Assembly: GCA_021802365.1 (NCBI GenBank)
Contig: JAKAAJ010000004.1
Span: 1 to 33,732, forward strand
Length of the DNA stretch: 33,732 nt
Source: Thermoplasmata archaeon
Lineage (GTDB): Archaea > Thermoplasmatota > Thermoplasmata > Thermoplasmatales > Thermoplasmataceae
Direction: 5' to 3'
Positions 9,601 through 16,359 of this stretch are shown in pieces. Position numbers and translations under genes: made by a program. Under the pieces are notes generated by a model, which made no database searches, was not told where the DNA came from, and was given only the letters and a program-made list of their open reading frames with translations. The number at the start of each line of letters is the position of its first letter. The stretch's first letter is position 1.

Positions 9601-10359
9601 ATTCAATTCAACTACTCTGTTTCTGATCCTGTTAGCTCAACCGTATATATTTATCTAAACAGCAGACTAGAGGGTGAATATGGCAAAGATAATGGCACAG
9701 TTATTCTCTCTATAAATAAGGACGGGCGATACCGTGTTTACGCCTTAGACACTGATCTGTGCGGTAACAGCAACAGTTCTAAAACCGCATATTTCAACGT
9801 GTCCTCCATTCCTGTAATTACCAATGTTATTATAAATGTAGCACAGGTACTTGGCTTCGCAAAGATAAGCCCTATACTTGAAGGGAACGATACAGGGTCT
9901 TTCAGTTACTCAATATTTCTAAATTCCAGGAAGGTTGGCTCCAATGAGAGTGTATTTGCCATTCTTACTCCAGGATACAGCACAATTTCTGTGCATGTAA
10001 ATGGGGACGCAGGTGATAAGGTCTATTCAAAGAATGTTTTCTCAACCGGGCCTATCCCTGAAATAGCTTGCCCAATACTTCTCATCTTTTTTGTTATGAG
10101 GAGAAATAACCGAGGAAGCAAAACAGAGAAAGAGGTTCTGGAATACATAAGAAAAAACATAAATGCGGACATCAGAACAATGATAAGGAACGCTACTGAA
10201 AGTGGTGTTTCCAGAACCGCTGTCCGAAAACTGATAAAGCGCAATCCCGGGAAACTGCTTACCAGGCAAACGGACCCTGATGGCAACTCTTATGTCTCAT
10301 TTCAAATAGAGATGGAGTCCGTAGTCGGAGATAATTCTAATATTGTGAGGCAAAAATAG
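6619..10359 (+). CDS. Giant sequon-rich surface protein with one C-terminal membrane span and a cytoplasmic winged-helix-like domain
   Basis: No family recognised. Using ATG 6619 (the frame also has a TTG at 6592) the product is 1,246 residues. Residues 1-25 form a signal peptide (KIHVYIILILLLGISLPFQG). The next roughly 1,115 residues are rich in S, N, G and aromatic residues, hold about 62 N-x-S/T sequons by eye, and look like beta-rich extracellular modules: perhaps propeller-like at about 270-500 and Ig-like in the last third. Around 1144-1160, GPIPEIACPILLIFFVMRR gives a short hydrophobic span followed by basic residues. The tail (about 1168-1235) looks like a winged helix: EKEVLEYIRKN, then IRTMIRNATESGVSRTAVRKL, then a basic wing ending GNSYVSFQI. 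This suggests an outside-facing protein able to act on DNA inside, which is inference. The gene is followed 57 bp later by another membrane-anchored secreted protein. Confidence 0.85.
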   Translation: MKIHVYIILILLLGISLPFQGVSMGTVHTNIQQEPMIYNFSKQPSGSFPSNGSGFSFLVKNKSNNYRIATESLEYGKGLNIFSKPQDGVVNWTTFEIRFPISGNMSIRLTFNWNSNSNYYETMSNIILNFGKSRILRQYFGYGYGGYDYLDSGNTTRIGADPSMDRNLTIQLSLDNFRTLFYSFGNGSNPYTPVEFPINIENGTDSNYGSFFIGGPFCNITLFSISLENRSSVTSLNNVSGQGWNETSIGGSFSINSSESAFWYDSHTDSIIYENSANDSIYALNLQNRTSWKIFQPEISQSILKSFGLGDFYYCLISEENSTRLISINEDSFSREYVGGTIDTPRASVVFVKNSSDIILSGEGKVFLLSLKTGKALNFTVNGSNITGASFKGSTINFSVFNESSGIKYQYAANISDSSFQMLQEMGASLFPSVALLRTIEGSGLSYSIWNGNGSGGSYVSSSFTGLWHSNFSILPELAMDEGLLAKSLASYLLINGSGITVLPISQGSRLLCSSNGSIFSFNAGRIDVYYRGIYPLPDTNLSVKFNLKEYYSGSSADLNFNVFSSSKYTVKAFINSIPAGIMNSSVVAYPDRLNNGTNYVSLDVENEIGSRVNITTGFVVDDFKPYLGTVQNSSSIKEGSRLEFELNNIPEDKVKGLYNEGFLLNFTGRNYSEDLPANLTGNYSLHLVLFDTYGRIYNLTLQIFIIPLTENDTLTIRNGSYMSSDSVSFGWETLSNVSRYKVEAVSNSSRENVSTDVNNTVLKLGNGEWNITVIGIFPQGQEVLIGNSVINILTYAPSVHITMNRYYVSFSKDSTGSNPLINVTTNTTSDLNIQIYNPGGLRLINSTESEIGKVVFALGNYRNIFSQNGEYKAVISAKGQSGLSNTSEVNFWVNNSIPSFSWLNRIYYTNSSIFTIPFPSSGESFTVSHLNGSENSTFNGSSFQFFGDFTKSWFIINEENKYGSINTTSLEIIYSKVKPDINLSVPSSVGKGKIQFNYSVSDPVSSTVYIYLNSRLEGEYGKDNGTVILSINKDGRYRVYALDTDLCGNSNSSKTAYFNVSSIPVITNVIINVAQVLGFAKISPILEGNDTGSFSYSIFLNSRKVGSNESVFAILTPGYSTISVHVNGDAGDKVYSKNVFSTGPIPEIACPILLIFFVMRRNNRGSKTEKEVLEYIRKNINADIRTMIRNATESGVSRTAVRKLIKRNPGKLLTRQTDPDGNSYVSFQIEMESVVGDNSNIVRQK

Positions 10360-10416
10360 AATCGGATTCAAAAGTTATATATTGTTATCTTTCATTATGC
10401 GAAAAACCGGTTAAGA

Positions 10417-11001
10417 ATGAAGAAACTCAACATACTGATTTCAATGGCTGTTCTCTCCCTGATAGTGATGTCGTCTGGAGTTAGCCTTGCGGCAACCTCT
10501 GCGCCTTCTCCACTTCCGACACCTCCCAGTTCTCTTCCCTCGTTCAATTATTATGTAACGGGAACACCATCCAATTACACAATCACATCCAGCGACTGGT
10601 CATTGTTTTTCGCAGATGTGCTTGGCAACTCTTCTGTATTTACTGGCTATAACTGGAGTGCTAATTCAACTGAGGCTTTGGTAGTCTTTGACACCTCATA
10701 CACTGGGCTTAATTATTATGGTCTGCAGCTTGTGAGTGCCCTTTCGGAAATGAATGCAGCTCCCACGGCGCAGAATTTTACCAAAGCCTTTAAAAAGATA
10801 GAGAATGACAAATCCCTGGTAAAATATGGCGGCGTAACCCTGACGAATCTCAGGGCTCTGGAGCTTGGGGCTTTTCCTGGATTTACATGGAGCCATCCAA
10901 GGGTTAACCCACTTAGCGTAGATTATAGGGATGCTGCTATTATAATTGCAATAGTTGCCTCAATGGTTGTTCTATACTTTGTGTTCAACAGAAGAAAGTA
11001 A
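10417..11001 (+). CDS. Small secreted protein anchored by a C-terminal membrane helix, unknown function
   Basis: No family recognised. 194 residues. The N-terminus is a signal peptide (KKLNILISMAVLSLIVMSSGVSLAA), then a proline/serine-rich linker (APSPLPTPPSSLPS), then a roughly 110-residue domain with five sequons (NYT, NSS, NWS, NST, NFT). The C-terminal helix DYRDAAIIIAIVASMVVLYFVF ends in basic NRRK, giving an extracytoplasmic protein with the tail inside. An A/T box (gttatatattg, about 10374-10384) lies about 37 bp before the ATG, so it probably has its own promoter with a short leader. Its place directly after the giant surface protein suggests they work at the same cell surface, but nothing shows contact. 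Confidence 0.8.
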   Translation: MKKLNILISMAVLSLIVMSSGVSLAATSAPSPLPTPPSSLPSFNYYVTGTPSNYTITSSDWSLFFADVLGNSSVFTGYNWSANSTEALVVFDTSYTGLNYYGLQLVSALSEMNAAPTAQNFTKAFKKIENDKSLVKYGGVTLTNLRALELGAFPGFTWSHPRVNPLSVDYRDAAIIIAIVASMVVLYFVFNRRK

Positions 11002-11019
11002 ATCCTATTAAATATGTAA

Positions 11020-11025
11020 TTTTTT
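11020..11025 (+). terminator. Candidate oligo-T terminator after the small surface protein
   Basis: A run of six T residues about 20 bp after the stop codon at 11001. Archaeal RNA polymerase often stops at such runs. This is the only run in this gap, but it is short. Confidence 0.3.
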
Positions 11026-11070
11026 AAACTTCTGTTAACTCATAGATATTGAGATGATCAGGGGGTTGCA

Positions 11071-11547
11071 GTGAAAAGTCCTGAAGAAGTCCCAAAATTC
11101 ATGGTTGACGGAATGCTTGGCAGGCTCTGCAGATGGCTCCGATTTCTTGGCTTCGACGCAGAATATGCCGGTTGCCAGATTTCTGACAGCGAGGTAATTT
11201 CCATTTCATACTCACAGAACAGAATTATAGTGACGTCCGATAGGGAACTTGGTTCAAGAGTTAGGAATTCTATTCTTATATCAGAGAAGACTTTTAAAGG
11301 GCAGATCAGTCGGATATTATCCGAATTCCCACCAAATCCGGAGGCATTTCTCAGCAGATGTTCAATCTGCAATGGCGAACTTGAGCAGTTTAATCTGAAT
11401 GCAGCACGGGAAAGTTTACCTGATTCCGTTTATGAGAGACAAATTCCTGTAAGGCAATGCAAAAAATGCAGAAAGTTTTACTGGGATGGTACACATCAAT
11501 CATCCATCATGAAGACCCTGAAAGAGCTGACAGGTGAGCTGACCTGA
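11071..11547 (+). CDS. Mut7-C type RNase (PIN-like fold) with C-terminal zinc ribbon
   Basis: 158 residues, resembling the Mut7-C/COG1656 family, a predicted PIN-fold ribonuclease named after the C. elegans 3'-5' exonuclease Mut-7. The N-terminal motif FMVDGMLGRLCRWLRFLGFD holds the probable catalytic D13, and TSDREL provides D57. Cysteine pairs at 97/100 and 130/133 form the usual zinc ribbon, followed by KFYWDGTH, a family signature. It starts at GTG 11071 behind a GGGGG run at 11061-11065; an ATG at 11101 would remove ten residues of the conserved N-terminus. Its stop overlaps the proposed start of pelota and an SD for pelota lies inside it, so the two are co-translated. RNA substrate unknown. 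Confidence 0.87.
   Translation: MKSPEEVPKFMVDGMLGRLCRWLRFLGFDAEYAGCQISDSEVISISYSQNRIIVTSDRELGSRVRNSILISEKTFKGQISRILSEFPPNPEAFLSRCSICNGELEQFNLNAARESLPDSVYERQIPVRQCKKCRKFYWDGTHQSSIMKTLKELTGELT
11532..11537 (+). promoter_or_regulatory. Shine-Dalgarno site that places the pelota start at CTG
   Basis: AGGTGA lies six bases before CTG 11544 and inside the last codons of the upstream RNase gene. No ATG, GTG or TTG lies at a suitable distance, so this site is the main evidence for CTG initiation. Confidence 0.55.
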
Positions 11548-12581
11548 TAATCAAGGAAAATCAGGACAATTCAACTACAGTTATAATCGAGGAGGAGGAT
11601 GATCTCTGGTACCTGAGTAACCTGCTTTCTCCAGGTGATATGCTCAGAACCACTGTCATGAGGAGAGTTGAGCGCAAACAGGACATGAACAGATCCAAGG
11701 AAACAGAACGAAAACCTGTTTCGGTAACAATAAGATGTGAAAGCATAAGTTTCCAGGATTTCTCGCGGAACCTCAGAGTTCTAGGTACAATAGTGAACGG
11801 CCCCGAGGATGATGTGGGAGATCACCAATCAATCTCCCTGACAATAGGTGACAGTTTTGATTTGATATCAAAGCAATGGACTGATGAAGAACGGAAATTG
11901 CTGAACGAAGCTGGAAATAGTGGAATAAGGGGCAAACTTATATTCATAACACTGGACGATGAAAGTGCAGGAATATTTCTTTCAAGAAGCTATGGAAATC
12001 AGAAACTGGCAAGCATTGAATCCGAGAAGTCAGGAAAGATGTACGAATCCAACTACTCGGAAAATTCCTATTTTAAAAAAATAGCCGATGTGCTATCCAC
12101 ATATTCAAACAGGCGATATGGGCTTATCATTCTGGGCGAAGGTTTTACTCCCGCAAAGCTGGAGAAGTACCTCCAAGAAAATATATCAGGTTTCACCAGA
12201 ATTGAAACCTATTCAACGACCAGAAGTGATGAGGCCTCCATCTATGAACTACTCTCTGGAGGCGATGCATCACAGGCACTGAATGAGTTGAGGCTTTCCA
12301 AGGATTCCAAAATAGTCGAGAATTTCCTTTCACATCTCAGGAGGGACAATCTGGCCACTTATGGATTTAGCCAGGTTAAAAGCGCTTTAGAACTTGGAGC
12401 TGTGGATCTTTTAATAGTGACTGAGGAGGAATTCAGGAAAAACGAGATCAAATCACTCATAAATATGGCCAGAAACTTCCATTCCGGCGTTCATATTATA
12501 AGCACTTCGGCTGAGCCTGGCAAGACAGTTAAATCCTTTGGTGGGATATGTGCAATTCTCAGATACAGGGTGCAGGAATAA
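11544..12581 (+). CDS. pelA: Pelota (Dom34), ribosome rescue and mRNA surveillance factor; apparent CTG start
   Basis: Archaeal Pelota works with the aEF1A/ABCE1 system to split stalled ribosomes in no-go and non-stop decay. The frame has no stop back to 11535. Pelota-like sequence begins well before the first ATG (11640), with IIKENQDNSTTVIIEEEDDL then WYLSNLLSPGDMLRTTVMRR, matching the N-terminal Sm-like domain. The best start is CTG 11544, which shares bases with the TGA stop of the RNase gene (CTGA in place of the usual ATGA) and has an AGGTGA SD six bases upstream. This gives 345 residues, the normal length; starting at 11640 would lose 32 conserved residues. Later regions are the central domain (YGLIILGEGFTPAKLEKYL) and a C-terminal L7Ae-like domain ending GGICAILRYRV. 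A sequencing error of the first base remains possible. Confidence 0.93.
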   Translation: MIIKENQDNSTTVIIEEEDDLWYLSNLLSPGDMLRTTVMRRVERKQDMNRSKETERKPVSVTIRCESISFQDFSRNLRVLGTIVNGPEDDVGDHQSISLTIGDSFDLISKQWTDEERKLLNEAGNSGIRGKLIFITLDDESAGIFLSRSYGNQKLASIESEKSGKMYESNYSENSYFKKIADVLSTYSNRRYGLIILGEGFTPAKLEKYLQENISGFTRIETYSTTRSDEASIYELLSGGDASQALNELRLSKDSKIVENFLSHLRRDNLATYGFSQVKSALELGAVDLLIVTEEEFRKNEIKSLINMARNFHSGVHIISTSAEPGKTVKSFGGICAILRYRVQE

Positions 12582-12584
12582 ATC

Positions 12585-13532
12585 TCACTCCTGCATTCCG
12601 TCAAAAACGTCTACAGACTGTATCGTCACATTCCATTCCGGCAATTTAAGGCATACATCCATTACTATGGAAAAAAACCTTGAGAGTACTATATCGGGAA
12701 CAACTGTGGCAAATGTGAATTCTCTTCCCTGCAATTTCTGAATCATCCCCAGTGTAACAACGGATTTCTGAGAGGTCTCGGTAATAATTGCTTCAAGAAG
12801 GGGATTCGTAAAGCTTGTCTCATAAATATTCTGCTTTTCGGATATCTCATTGATGTAATTTCCATTTTTCTGCATTATGGATTCCTTATCATAGAAGACA
12901 GCTCTGAATTCGCCCTCAGACAGATATTTCATCTCTCTAGTCCAGGAAATCCCAAGTGATGAAATAACGGGATCGTGAACTATATCCATGTAATTAGGGG
13001 GAATTTCACTTCTCATTTCTATGTATCTGAGCTGGACTGCATCGGAAATGTCTCTAAAAGTATTTATAAGGCCAACATTGGGGCCAAGATACCTTATAGC
13101 AAATCTTGAATATTTTGCAAGTTGTCCTCTCACTACTTTTCCAAGCATTACCTCGTCGTTGCTGTGGAATCTCAAATATAGGTAGAAAGATCCGCCATTG
13201 AAGATGATGCAATCAATAATAACTGAAGGTACTTCATTCAGTGCCTTGAAAGTTGATATGAACTGGGTGCCGGAAAGATCCATCTTAATTGAAACAGATT
13301 CCTCGTCATAGTCTATTTCACCATCCCTCTCATCCCAATCCTGCAGAACCTGAGGATCCACTGAAGATGTTTCAAAGTTAAAAACAGCGAATCCACCGGA
13401 CGCATTTGGCCTGACCCTTACAACAGCAGTTACCCCATGTTCTGTAAGAAATGCGGCGACCTTAGACTGGGTCGTGAAGGAAAAAATACATTGCCTGCTA
13501 AGTATCTTTTCAATTTCGGAAATTATCATCAT
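12585..13532 (-). CDS. Conserved-looking protein of unknown function
   Basis: 315 residues, no family recognised, no signal peptide or membrane helix. It alternates hydrophobic and charged strands, suggesting a soluble alpha/beta protein. The middle (YLYLRFHSNDEVMLGKVVRG) and the C-terminal third (GREFTFATVVPDIVLSRFFSIV) look like folded core segments. The end, ITETSQKSVVTLGMIQKLQ, could be helical. The start at 13532 is supported by an A/T box at 13553-13562 about 26 bp upstream. It is transcribed away from the GNAT gene and its stop lies 3 bp from the stop of pelota. Possible lineage-specific protein; a regulatory role is only a guess from the arrangement. Confidence 0.75.
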   Translation of the reverse strand: MMIISEIEKILSRQCIFSFTTQSKVAAFLTEHGVTAVVRVRPNASGGFAVFNFETSSVDPQVLQDWDERDGEIDYDEESVSIKMDLSGTQFISTFKALNEVPSVIIDCIIFNGGSFYLYLRFHSNDEVMLGKVVRGQLAKYSRFAIRYLGPNVGLINTFRDISDAVQLRYIEMRSEIPPNYMDIVHDPVISSLGISWTREMKYLSEGEFRAVFYDKESIMQKNGNYINEISEKQNIYETSFTNPLLEAIITETSQKSVVTLGMIQKLQGREFTFATVVPDIVLSRFFSIVMDVCLKLPEWNVTIQSVDVFDGMQE

Positions 13533-13552
13533 TCCCTGAAGAACTTGGGTTG

Positions 13553-13562
13553 AATTAATATC
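13553..13562 (-). promoter_or_regulatory. TATA-like box for the unknown protein at 12585-13532
   Basis: On the minus strand GATATTAATT lies about 26 bp before the start codon, the spacing for a leaderless transcript. It supports the first of two adjacent ATG codons (13532 rather than 13529). Confidence 0.45.
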
Positions 13563-13689
13563 TTTGCTTTTTAATTTGAATTTCTTTTAAAAAGAGCCTG
13601 TTGAAGGTTGATCAGAAATCCGAATAATATTTTTATTTTTGACGCACAAATATTCGTGATACTTATGTATATTGAGGTAATATGAAAAT

Positions 13690-14190
13690 ATGATAGAACT
13701 GATTCCCATGGAGAGGGAAGAATTCGAGAATCAGTTTCAGGCAGTCAAAGCACAGTTTGCTCAATGGGCGTTTCAATCAGGTGAATCCAAGGAAAATGAA
13801 TCTTATGAGTATTCAAGAAAGATGATATCTTCACTCCTGCCAGATGGTTTCGACACCCCATTGAATTACTTTTACACCATCAATGAGGATGGTGAAAAAG
13901 TTGGATTTCTGTGGTTCAGACTTACTATTAACAGGGACCTACCAGAGGCAGAGATCAGATATCTTAGTGTAGATGAGACAAAGAGAAAAAAAGGGAAGGG
14001 GTTGAACGCTATTCTCAAGCTGGAAGAATTACTCATGAAAAAGGGAGTGGCCAACATTTCCCTGCAAATACCCGGACAGAATGAAACTTCATTCAATCTG
14101 TTCAGGAAAGCAGGTTATTCAATTTCAGAAATAAAATTGAGGAAGGAAATATCAACTGTAAACGACACGGAAACATCAGGGAATAAATAG
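13690..14190 (+). CDS. GNAT family N-acetyltransferase
   Basis: 166 residues with the GNAT pattern: the acceptor-side beta strands VGFLWFRLTI, then AEIRYLSVDETKRKKGKGLNAILKLEELL at about 94-122, where the RxxGxG-like acetyl-CoA loop reads KRKKGKG, and the closing NLFRKAGYSISEIKLRKEI. Such enzymes move an acetyl group from acetyl-CoA to an amine; the acceptor cannot be read from sequence. The start follows an A/T box at 13662-13671 and a GAGGT at 13674-13678. An ATG at 13682 hits a stop after three codons and is not used. It converges on the aminotransferase gene with an 11 bp gap. Confidence 0.87.
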   Translation: MIELIPMEREEFENQFQAVKAQFAQWAFQSGESKENESYEYSRKMISSLLPDGFDTPLNYFYTINEDGEKVGFLWFRLTINRDLPEAEIRYLSVDETKRKKGKGLNAILKLEELLMKKGVANISLQIPGQNETSFNLFRKAGYSISEIKLRKEISTVNDTETSGNK

Positions 14191-14201
14191 AAGGAAATGG
14201 T

Positions 14202-15341
14202 TCATTTTCGGTTCCTAATGTGGAATGCGATTCTCGAAACAGCCTTTTCCACTTCATCTTCAGTGTTATAGAAGTGTGGAGCAATCCTTAATCCGTCTCC
14301 CCTTGCCGCCGTTATTATTTTTTCTCGTTTAAGCCTGTGCTCAATATCGCTTGCATCTCTACACCTGAAGGAAACAATTCCTCCTCTTCTGTCTGGATCG
14401 GAAATGGTAAGCGGTTCCAGTCCGTGTTCAATTCCACATTCATATGCATAATTTGTAAGCTCTCTAACCCTTTCGAAAATATGTGGAAGGCCAACCCGAA
14501 GGATAGTCTTCATTCCTGCAACAGATGCATATACACTTGGTATCGACCAGGTTCCCGACTCAAATCTTGTGGCAGTATTTGAGAAATCAGTATCCTGGGG
14601 TGCGAACAAAAATGGATTTTTCTGGGCAAACCAGCCCGTTAAGGAAGGTTCGTTTTCCTGTATAATATCCCGTCTGATAAACAGATGTGAAATACCGGAC
14701 CATCCCAGAAGCCACTTAAGGTTTCCGGATACAAGAAAATCTGCCTTCATCTTATGGGCATCAACATTAACTGATCCAACGGACTGATATGCGTCCACAT
14801 ACGCCAATCCTCCACATTCATGTGTCTTTTCGATTATGCTCTCAACATCCATTTTAAAACCGTTCAGAGAAGATACATGAATGGCACTCACAAGTCTTGT
14901 CCTGTCATTTATAAAATCATCATAGTATTCAGGCTCTATCTTCCCGCCCCTATCATATACAGTGAATACTCTTGCCCCATTCTTCCTGTTCGCTAGCGCA
15001 ATGTAGTTGGTAGTAGGATAATCAAGGCTGGAAACGACAACGCCATTTCTGTCGTTAAATTTCAATGCGCTCATTATTGTTGAAAAGGCAGATGAAACTG
15101 AGCTTGAAATAGCAATTTCATCCGGTTCAGCATGAATGATTTTAGCAAACAGCTCTCTGGATTCCTGTACTTTTCTTACCCAGATATCCCAGGGATTTCC
15201 AAACTCAAGTAGATCACTTTTCATCCTATCTATTTCTGATTCAACTGCATAACTAAGTGGTGACTGGGAACAGGCTGCCAGGTGAGTTACATTATCAAGG
15301 TTTAGAAACAGATCCCTATAAGCTGGTACTGTACTCTGCAT
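14202..15341 (-). CDS. Class V PLP-dependent aminotransferase / cysteine desulfurase-like protein
   Basis: 379 residues of the fold-type I class V family (SufS, isopenicillin N epimerase, kynureninase relatives). The PLP-binding aspartate and glutamine are D183 and Q186 in YVDAYQSVG, and the Schiff-base lysine is K209 in SGNLKWLLG. RFESGTWSIPSV is the family's substrate-side segment. The C-terminus lacks the catalytic cysteine loop typical of SufS-type desulfurases as far as I can see, so amino acid transamination or lyase activity is more likely than sulfur transfer. It starts behind a strong SD, GAGGTGAG (15347-15354), five bases from the ATG, and is divergent from an Lrp regulator. Substrate unknown. 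Confidence 0.85.
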   Translation of the reverse strand: MQSTVPAYRDLFLNLDNVTHLAACSQSPLSYAVESEIDRMKSDLLEFGNPWDIWVRKVQESRELFAKIIHAEPDEIAISSSVSSAFSTIMSALKFNDRNGVVVSSLDYPTTNYIALANRKNGARVFTVYDRGGKIEPEYYDDFINDRTRLVSAIHVSSLNGFKMDVESIIEKTHECGGLAYVDAYQSVGSVNVDAHKMKADFLVSGNLKWLLGWSGISHLFIRRDIIQENEPSLTGWFAQKNPFLFAPQDTDFSNTATRFESGTWSIPSVYASVAGMKTILRVGLPHIFERVRELTNYAYECGIEHGLEPLTISDPDRRGGIVSFRCRDASDIEHRLKREKIITAARGDGLRIAPHFYNTEDEVEKAVSRIAFHIRNRK

Positions 15342-15737
15342 TATATCTCACCTCGTATTTTAGTCTTAGAATAAGCTATATTTTTAGAAGTTTGCCATAT
15401 TATTTGAAACCATTTCAACCTTTTCAGGTGTCGATATTTCATTGAGATGAATCACTTAACATATATAATATTTTAACCCAGACAGACTATAGTGTGAACC
15501 ATTGTCACTTATTTTTAACTTTCAGGTTTTGAATTTAACTTATAAGGGATTCTTAGTTCAAAGAAATAATTATGATATGTGATAGATTTCTGCAGTTGGA
15601 TTAACATTAATGATAATTTAATAAGATATCTAACCTATAATTCACACAGATAGGAAAAATCCAATCTCATTATTTTTTAAATTAACCTGAGCATAAAAAT
15701 TAAATCCTACAATATTCTATAGAAGCTAGGTAAAGAT
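15342..15737. other. 396 bp A/T-rich divergent intergenic region
   Basis: Lies between the minus-strand aminotransferase and the plus-strand Lrp/AsnC gene. It holds several TATA-like stretches (for example near 15380, 15470 and 15693), an AGGT at 15728-15731 before the Lrp ATG, and no open frame of note. A weak dyad (AGTG and CACT arms near 15490-15510) might be an operator, but I cannot support a specific site. Confidence 0.5.
15347..15354 (-). promoter_or_regulatory. Strong Shine-Dalgarno site of the class V aminotransferase
   Basis: GAGGTGAG on the minus strand, five bases before the ATG at 15341. It is the strongest SD of any first gene in this window and implies a real 5' leader, unlike the leaderless promoters of most other first genes. 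Confidence 0.6.
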
Positions 15738-16238
15738 ATGTCGGATCGAAGCAATGGCCTGGATGAAATCGATGTCACTATTCTGTCGTCACTGTCAAAG
15801 AATGGAAGGTATTCTATAAAGTATCTTTCGGATATAACAGGGATCAGCAAACCAGCAGTAAAGAAAAGAATAGACAATCTTATTGAGGATGGAATTATTG
15901 AGGGATTCACAACAAGGCTCAACATTAAAAAGTTCGGTTATAATCTGATTTTCTATAGCATGGTTAGGGTTTCGGATGCAAATCACTCGGTGGAGGTGGC
16001 GGAAAAACTCAGAGATATAAAAGAGATATTTCTTGTGGATCTGATCACCGGCGATTATGATCTTATATTCAGGGCATTTGCCGCAGACCAAGACCACCTT
16101 TTTGAGATACTGAGCAAAGCCCAGTCTATTCCGCATGTGGAACATCTCTTCACAATAATGGTAATTAAGTCACTCGGAGGAAAATCATTTGAAGAATGGG
16201 ACTCAGAAGAATTCAATGTGAAGAACAGGTTTTCATAA
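15738..16238 (+). CDS. Lrp/AsnC family transcriptional regulator
   Basis: 166 residues with the standard layout. The N-terminal winged helix (about 8-60) reads LDEIDVTILSSLSKNGRYS then ISKPAVKKRIDNLIEDGII, and the C-terminal RAM ligand-binding domain (about 70-150) contains VDLITGDYDLIFRAFA, the usual GxYD/E signature. Such proteins form octamers or dimers that sense amino acids and control their metabolism. It is divergent from the class V aminotransferase, which is a natural target along with its own promoter. A C-terminal extension of about 15 polar residues follows the RAM domain. Confidence 0.92.
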   Translation: MSDRSNGLDEIDVTILSSLSKNGRYSIKYLSDITGISKPAVKKRIDNLIEDGIIEGFTTRLNIKKFGYNLIFYSMVRVSDANHSVEVAEKLRDIKEIFLVDLITGDYDLIFRAFAADQDHLFEILSKAQSIPHVEHLFTIMVIKSLGGKSFEEWDSEEFNVKNRFS

Positions 16239-16328
16239 AGTCTGATCCTCGCTGATTAATTCAAAAATAATACACGCAGAGATAATAAAATAATAGTGAA
16301 CAAATCGTTCATCTATGATTCAGTAAAA

Positions 16329-16336
16329 CTTATTAC
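16329..16336 (+). promoter_or_regulatory. TATA-like box for the ferritin-like gene
   Basis: An A/T element (cttattac) centred about 28 bp before ATG 16360 and only about 16 bp before the other in-frame ATG at 16348. The spacing favours the start at 16360. Confidence 0.4.
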
Positions 16337-16359
16337 CAAGTTATATCATGGTATGGTTT

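Noticed and set aside
11544..11640. Frameshift at the start of pelota
   Set aside because: The frame is open and conserved up to the expected N-terminus; a CTG start with an SD explains it without a frameshift.
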